Below, in pieces: positions 59,996 through 64,000 of a stretch of DNA of 64,000 nt. Made by a program: the position numbers and the translations under genes. Source of the stretch: Epilithonimonas zeae (GTDB lineage: Bacteria; Bacteroidota; Bacteroidia; Flavobacteriales; Weeksellaceae); the NCBI RefSeq assembly GCF_023278365.1, contig NZ_CP075338.1:2728001-2792000 (forward strand), written 5' to 3'. Under the pieces are notes generated by a model that searched no databases, had not been told where the DNA came from, and saw nothing but the letters and a program-made list of their open reading frames with translations. Numbering within the stretch: the stretch's first letter is position 1; the number at the start of each line of letters is the position of its first letter.

Positions 59996-61993
59996 ATGAA
60001 ACTTTCAATTTCTTTTTCACTTCTGTTTTTAGCATTTTTCTTTCCGATTTTAGGATTCGGTCAGGAAAACAAAGCCACTCTTGAAGCTGTAGAATATCTT
60101 AAGCAAAATCCAAAAAGTCCGAAAGATTATCTCGTTTCAAAATTCAAGAATTATCCTATTGTACTTTTGGGTGAAGACCACGCTGTGAAAGAAAATCTAG
60201 ATTTTGTCAAAAGCCTTATTCCGGAACTATATCAGGCCGGTGTTTACAATCTCTGTATGGAATTCGGTGCTTTCGAAAAGCAGAAAGAGCTGGATGAATT
60301 GCTGAATTCTGAAAAATTCGATGAGAGAAAAGCAAAAGATATGTTCTTTTATTACAATGTCGGCTGGGCTTACAAAGAATATTTTGACATCTATAAAGCG
60401 GTTTGGGAATTCAATAAAACCTTAAAATCTGATGCTAAAAAATTCCGAATCGTCAATCTGAGTTATCAATACCGTTGGGAAAACTTCAAAGGTGGTGCAA
60501 GAACGCCCGAGAATATGAAAGCCGTTTTCAATCTGGGAACGCCAGACCAATTCCGAACGGAAATCATCAAAAAGGAAATCATTGATAAAAATGAAAAAGC
60601 CTTGATTTATATGGGACACGTTCACGTTTTCACCAAGTACAAAATGCCAATCCTGAAAGTGAACAACGATGATTTTTGTGATTATGATGAAGGAATGGTC
60701 GGAAATCGTCTTTACAGATTGATGCCTGATAAGGTTTTCAACATTATGTTTCACACACCTATGTTTTCCAAAACTCAGTACAATCCGGCTTATGTTTCGC
60801 CTGCGAATGGAGAATTGGAAAATGCACTTCAAAAACTCAATTATCCACAGATTGGCTTTGATTTGATTAATACGCCTGTTGGAAAATTAAAGGATAATAG
60901 CTTTTTCAGTTTTTGTCATCCTGATTTTAAAATGGAAGATTTTTTTGACGGTTATATTTTCCTCAAACCTTTCAAAGATTTGACTGGTTGCACGTATGAT
61001 GATGATTTTTTCTCTGGAAAGGATTGGAATTATATTGAGAATAATTTTCCGGATCCGGACTGGAGAAAACCTAAAAATCTGGAAGATTACAAAACAGAAA
61101 TTAAGAAGTATATCAATATCAAAGACCGTTACAGAGATGTGATTCAGACTTCGGTTCCTGATGTGAGTTCCGGTAAAATCATCAGAATTAATCAATTCCC
61201 TTCGAAATATGTGTCGTCCAGAAATGTTGATATCTGGTTGCCGGAAAACTTCAATCCCAATAAAAAATATGCGGTTCTCTATATGCACGACGGTCAGATG
61301 CTTTTTGACCCAAAAATCAACTGGAACAATTCCGAATGGAAAGTGGATGAAAATTATACAGAACTCAGCAAAAAAATTAAACTGAAAGATTGCATCATTG
61401 TCGGACTTTGGAATACTGGCGCAACCCGGCATTCGGAGTATTTTCCACAAAAAGCTTTTGAAAGTTTATCTAAAGAGCTACAAAATCAAACACTTGAAAA
61501 ATACTTTCTAGGAAAAGTGCAGTCGGATAACTATTTGAAATTCATAGTAGAAGAGGTAAAACCATTTATCGATAAAAATTATCCAACGCTCAAAGACAGG
61601 GAAAATACTTTCATCGCCGGTTCCAGTATGGGCGGATTGATATCGATGTATGCGATTTGTGAGTATCCCGAAGTTTTTGGCGGCGCAGCTTGCCTTTCCA
61701 CCCATTGGGTTGGAATCACAGACCTTTCTGATGACGAAATCCCTTCTGCGTTTGAAAATTATCTCAAACAGAAACTCCCGAATCCGAAAACGCATAAAAT
61801 CCATTTCGATTTTGGAACGGAAGGATTGGACAGTCGCTATGAGAAACATCAGAACAAAGTCGATTTGATAATGACGGAAAAAGGATTCAACAAAAATAAC
61901 TGGACAACCAGAAAATTTGAATCGGCTGATCACAGCGAAAATTCCTGGAGCAAACGGCTATCAATTCCATTAGAATTTCTTCTGAAAAAATAA
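59996..61993 (+). CDS. Two-domain secreted protein: ChaN/Tiki-like plus esterase, 665 aa
   Basis: Signal peptide MKLSISFSLLFLAFFFPILGFGQ. Domain 1 (about 30-330) resembles the ChaN/EreA/Tiki-like fold: IVLLGEDHAVKENLDFVKSL (GExH, residues 59-62), NLCMEFGAFEKQ, and LIYMGHVHVF (HxH, 208-210), which could form a metal site. Domain 2 (about 385-665) is a serine esterase of the esterase D/Fes-like type: NVDIWLPENFNPNKKYAVLY, HDGQMLFD, nucleophile Ser544 in GSSMGG, a candidate Asp in the 606-615 region and His646 in SADHSEN. The natural substrate of either is unknown. Next gene, 21 bp on, encodes a GH13 amylase-family enzyme. Confidence 0.8.
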   Translation: MKLSISFSLLFLAFFFPILGFGQENKATLEAVEYLKQNPKSPKDYLVSKFKNYPIVLLGEDHAVKENLDFVKSLIPELYQAGVYNLCMEFGAFEKQKELDELLNSEKFDERKAKDMFFYYNVGWAYKEYFDIYKAVWEFNKTLKSDAKKFRIVNLSYQYRWENFKGGARTPENMKAVFNLGTPDQFRTEIIKKEIIDKNEKALIYMGHVHVFTKYKMPILKVNNDDFCDYDEGMVGNRLYRLMPDKVFNIMFHTPMFSKTQYNPAYVSPANGELENALQKLNYPQIGFDLINTPVGKLKDNSFFSFCHPDFKMEDFFDGYIFLKPFKDLTGCTYDDDFFSGKDWNYIENNFPDPDWRKPKNLEDYKTEIKKYINIKDRYRDVIQTSVPDVSSGKIIRINQFPSKYVSSRNVDIWLPENFNPNKKYAVLYMHDGQMLFDPKINWNNSEWKVDENYTELSKKIKLKDCIIVGLWNTGATRHSEYFPQKAFESLSKELQNQTLEKYFLGKVQSDNYLKFIVEEVKPFIDKNYPTLKDRENTFIAGSSMGGLISMYAICEYPEVFGGAACLSTHWVGITDLSDDEIPSAFENYLKQKLPNPKTHKIHFDFGTEGLDSRYEKHQNKVDLIMTEKGFNKNNWTTRKFESADHSENSWSKRLSIPLEFLLKK

Positions 61994-62014
61994 CTAATCT
62001 AAATCTATTAATCA

Positions 62015-63871
62015 ATGAAAAAATCACTTGCAATACTCCTACTTTTCATCAGTTTCAATCTCATTCTTTCTCAAAAAATCGAAAGAATAGAACCGGCCAA
62101 TTGGTGGGTTGGGATGAAAAATAATTCGGTCACTTTATTAATTTATGGTAAAGACATTTCAGATTTACAGCCTGCAATTTCTTATCCCGGCGTTACCATT
62201 ACCGAAAACAAAACAGTGGAGAATAAAAACTATCTGTTTCTGACCTTGCAAATCAATCCGAATGCAAAAGCCGGAAATGTAAAAATTAAATTCCAAAAAG
62301 ATAAAAAAATTGTTCTGACCCAAGATTTTCCAATTCTTGCTCGGGAAACTAACAGCGCTAATAGAGAAAGTTACGGGTCAAAAGATGCGATTCTTCTGAT
62401 TTTTCCGGACAGATTTTCAAATGGTGATGAAAAGAACGACATCATCAAAACAACCTTGGAACAAAAACTTGACAGAAATAATGAAGACTCCAGACACGGC
62501 GGTGATATCCAGGGAATTATTAATCATTTGGATTACATCAAGTCTTTGGGTTACACTCAGATTTGGAACACGCCTTTGATTGAAAATGATGAGCCGACCT
62601 ATTCTTATCACGGTTATGCAGCGACAGATTTTTACAAGATTGACCCGAGATTTGGAACTAATGAAGATTTGAAAAAACTATCCACAGAAGCCGGGAAAAG
62701 AAACATTGGTTTGATTTGGGATGTTGTGCTTAATCATTGTGGATCAGAGTATTATTTCGTCAAAGACTTGCCTGAGCAAAGCTGGATTAATTATCCTTAT
62801 TCTGAAAACAGAGTCAGAACTAATCACCTTAAAACCACCATCACAGACCTCTACGCCACTGAAATTGATAAAGAAGAATATCTCAACGGCTGGTTCGATG
62901 GTCATATGGCAGACCTCAACCAGAAAAATCCTTTGCTGGCAAGATATCTGACCCAGAATATCATCTGGTGGATTGAGTATGCTGGGCTTTCCGGATTGCG
63001 TGTTGACACCTATTCTTATTCTGACAAAAAATTCCTAGCTGATTGGACCAAAACCATTCTCGAAGAATATCCGAAAATGAACATCGTTGCCGAAGAAATG
63101 ACAAGAAATATTGCCCAGACTTCCTATTGGCAAATCGACAAAGAAAACAGCGATGGTTACAAAAGTTATATGACGATGATGATGGATTTTTCTATAAATG
63201 ACAATATTGTTACTGCACTCAATGAGAAAAGCGGTTGGTTTTCAAGTTGGCGAAAGGTCTATGAAAGTGTTGCAAACGATTTTCTTTTTCCACATCCTGA
63301 GAATCAGTTGATTTTTCCGGACAATCACGATTTGGATAGGTTTTATTCTCGTCTCAACAAAAACTTTGAGAACTGGAAACTCGGGATTGCGATGTATATG
63401 ACAATGCGTGGAACGCCTCAATTTTTCTATGGAACCGAAGTTCTGATGACCAATGACAAAGCCGGAAGCGATGGGCAAAGAAGAAGTGATTTCTACGGCG
63501 GTTGGAAAGGCGATTCCAAAAATGCTGTGACCGAAATAGGATTAACTAATGAAGAAAAAGAAGCGAAGAAATATTTTTCTACTTTACTTAACTGGAGAAA
63601 AACGAGTGATGCGATTGCCAATGGAAAATTTAAACATTATGCGCCAACCAATAATGATGTTTATGTTTACTTCCGATACACCGACAATCAAAAAGTGATG
63701 ATTTTACTCAATAAAAACAATAATAAAGTAACGCTTGACCTTAGTCGATATAAGGAGATGATTCCTAATCACTTCAACGCTAAAAATATTATTTCTGACA
63801 AAGATTTTAGTTTTCAGAACACAATAGATATTCCGGCAAGAACAGCAATGATTTTGGAAATCCGGAATTAA
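62015..63871 (+). CDS. Cyclomaltodextrinase-like GH13 glycosidase, secreted, 618 aa
   Basis: Hydrolyses alpha-1,4 glucans or cyclodextrins. Signal peptide MKKSLAILLLFISFNLILSQ, then a beta-sandwich N-terminal domain (EPANWWVGMKNNSVTLLIYG) of the Cyc-maltodext_N type. GH13 catalytic regions: I DVVLNHCG, II GLRVDTYSY with nucleophile Asp331, III IVAEEM with acid/base Glu360, IV FPDNHD with Asp439. C-terminal beta domain about 535-618. Periplasmic location inferred from the signal peptide. No SusC/SusD pair is adjacent, so it is not a classic starch locus. Confidence 0.93.
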   Translation: MKKSLAILLLFISFNLILSQKIERIEPANWWVGMKNNSVTLLIYGKDISDLQPAISYPGVTITENKTVENKNYLFLTLQINPNAKAGNVKIKFQKDKKIVLTQDFPILARETNSANRESYGSKDAILLIFPDRFSNGDEKNDIIKTTLEQKLDRNNEDSRHGGDIQGIINHLDYIKSLGYTQIWNTPLIENDEPTYSYHGYAATDFYKIDPRFGTNEDLKKLSTEAGKRNIGLIWDVVLNHCGSEYYFVKDLPEQSWINYPYSENRVRTNHLKTTITDLYATEIDKEEYLNGWFDGHMADLNQKNPLLARYLTQNIIWWIEYAGLSGLRVDTYSYSDKKFLADWTKTILEEYPKMNIVAEEMTRNIAQTSYWQIDKENSDGYKSYMTMMMDFSINDNIVTALNEKSGWFSSWRKVYESVANDFLFPHPENQLIFPDNHDLDRFYSRLNKNFENWKLGIAMYMTMRGTPQFFYGTEVLMTNDKAGSDGQRRSDFYGGWKGDSKNAVTEIGLTNEEKEAKKYFSTLLNWRKTSDAIANGKFKHYAPTNNDVYVYFRYTDNQKVMILLNKNNNKVTLDLSRYKEMIPNHFNAKNIISDKDFSFQNTIDIPARTAMILEIRN

Positions 63872-63906
63872 AAATCATTTTTTGTAAATTCGCATCAAGA
63901 TTACTA

Positions 63907-63940
63907 AAGCTCTGGTTTAAAATTTTAGCCAGAGTTTTGG
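63907..63940 (+). terminator. Terminator-like hairpin after GH13 gene
   Basis: CTCTGG (63910-63915) and CCAGAG (63929-63934), 13-nt loop, then a T-rich run. The remaining 60 bp of the window hold no gene I can support; a start codon may lie at its very end. Confidence 0.55.
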
Positions 63941-64000
63941 TTTTTAATGCCAAAGTTGAGAAGAAAACTCTGGACAAAATTTAAGTAAATAAAAAATGAA

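Noticed and set aside
59996-63871. A polysaccharide utilisation locus
   Set aside because: There is a GH13 enzyme and an esterase-like protein but no SusC/SusD pair in the window.
1-64000. CRISPR arrays, tRNA or rRNA genes, prophage or transposase genes
   Set aside because: None seen in intergenic regions, which are short and taken up by promoters, terminators and small repeats.

Overview
The window looks like chromosome from a flavobacterium of the Chryseobacterium/Epilithonimonas type (Weeksellaceae). The basis is low GC, promoters of the Bacteroidetes form (TTG, about 19-21 bp, TAnnTTTG), type IX secretion parts (SprE/PorW and a cargo protein with a C-terminal sorting domain), a GLPGLI protein, DUF3078/DUF4296/DUF4271 proteins, TonB-dependent receptors with phylum-type N-termini, and tryptophanase. 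The assignment is by recognition of families, not by a database search. No tRNA, rRNA, CRISPR array, prophage or insertion sequence was seen; genes are densely packed and mostly housekeeping.

Layout. 1-3.7 kb: end of a sugar-nucleotide epimerase gene, a DUF2795 gene and secA. 3.8-9.9 kb: an iron/haem-type uptake block made of a siderophore-receptor-like TonB-dependent receptor, a PepSY membrane protein and a second TonB-dependent receptor that is interrupted by one in-frame TAA. 9.9-18.3 kb: ROK sugar kinase, msrA, two tandem DUF3078 proteins, rhomboid protease, dprA, gdhA and a JmjC/cupin_8 protein. 18.5-26.1 kb: a large outer-membrane receptor-like protein with a GLPGLI partner, KdsC-like phosphatase, Maf, and the SprE/PorW lipoprotein of the gliding/type IX secretion machinery. 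26.1-31.5 kb (mostly minus strand): tnaA, DUF502, miaE, a small membrane protein, an unrecognised 299-residue protein and an acyltransferase. 31.7-35.6 kb: mutL, rhomboid, endonuclease/exonuclease/phosphatase and a small lipoprotein. 35.6-39.7 kb: a TPR/transmembrane/LuxR-type regulator divergent from a GLUG-repeat type IX cargo gene, with operator-like repeats between them. 39.7-45.2 kb: sodA, sufS, lon, DoxX. 45.2-50.8 kb (minus): alpha/beta hydrolase, psd, cdsA, a LUD protein, ftsH, rsfS. 50.9-59.9 kb: birA, lptF/G, tgt, DUF4296, a glycosyltransferase, DUF4271, hemD, an S9 oligopeptidase and a LytTR regulator. 60.0-63.9 kb: an unusual ChaN/Tiki-like plus esterase fusion followed by a cyclomaltodextrinase-like GH13 enzyme.

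The least ordinary material is regulatory and repetitive. There are several dispersed non-coding repeat types (an 84/104-bp element present twice in opposite orientation, a double-hairpin element, two copies of an ACCACATAG inverted repeat, a GCAGAT cluster and a 33-bp palindrome), two sigma-54-like -24/-12 motifs (upstream of lon and of a small membrane protein), and two sets of phased direct repeats that look like activator sites. Among proteins, the stand-outs are the nonsense-interrupted receptor, the two-domain ChaN-like/esterase protein, and three enzymes lacking motifs usual for their families (Tgt without the zinc cysteines, ROK kinase without the zinc cysteines, MutL without a DQHA motif). 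I did not find a convincing new multi-gene system; the divergent regulator/type IX cargo locus at 35.6-39.7 kb and the fusion protein at 60-62 kb are the best candidates for something not yet described.
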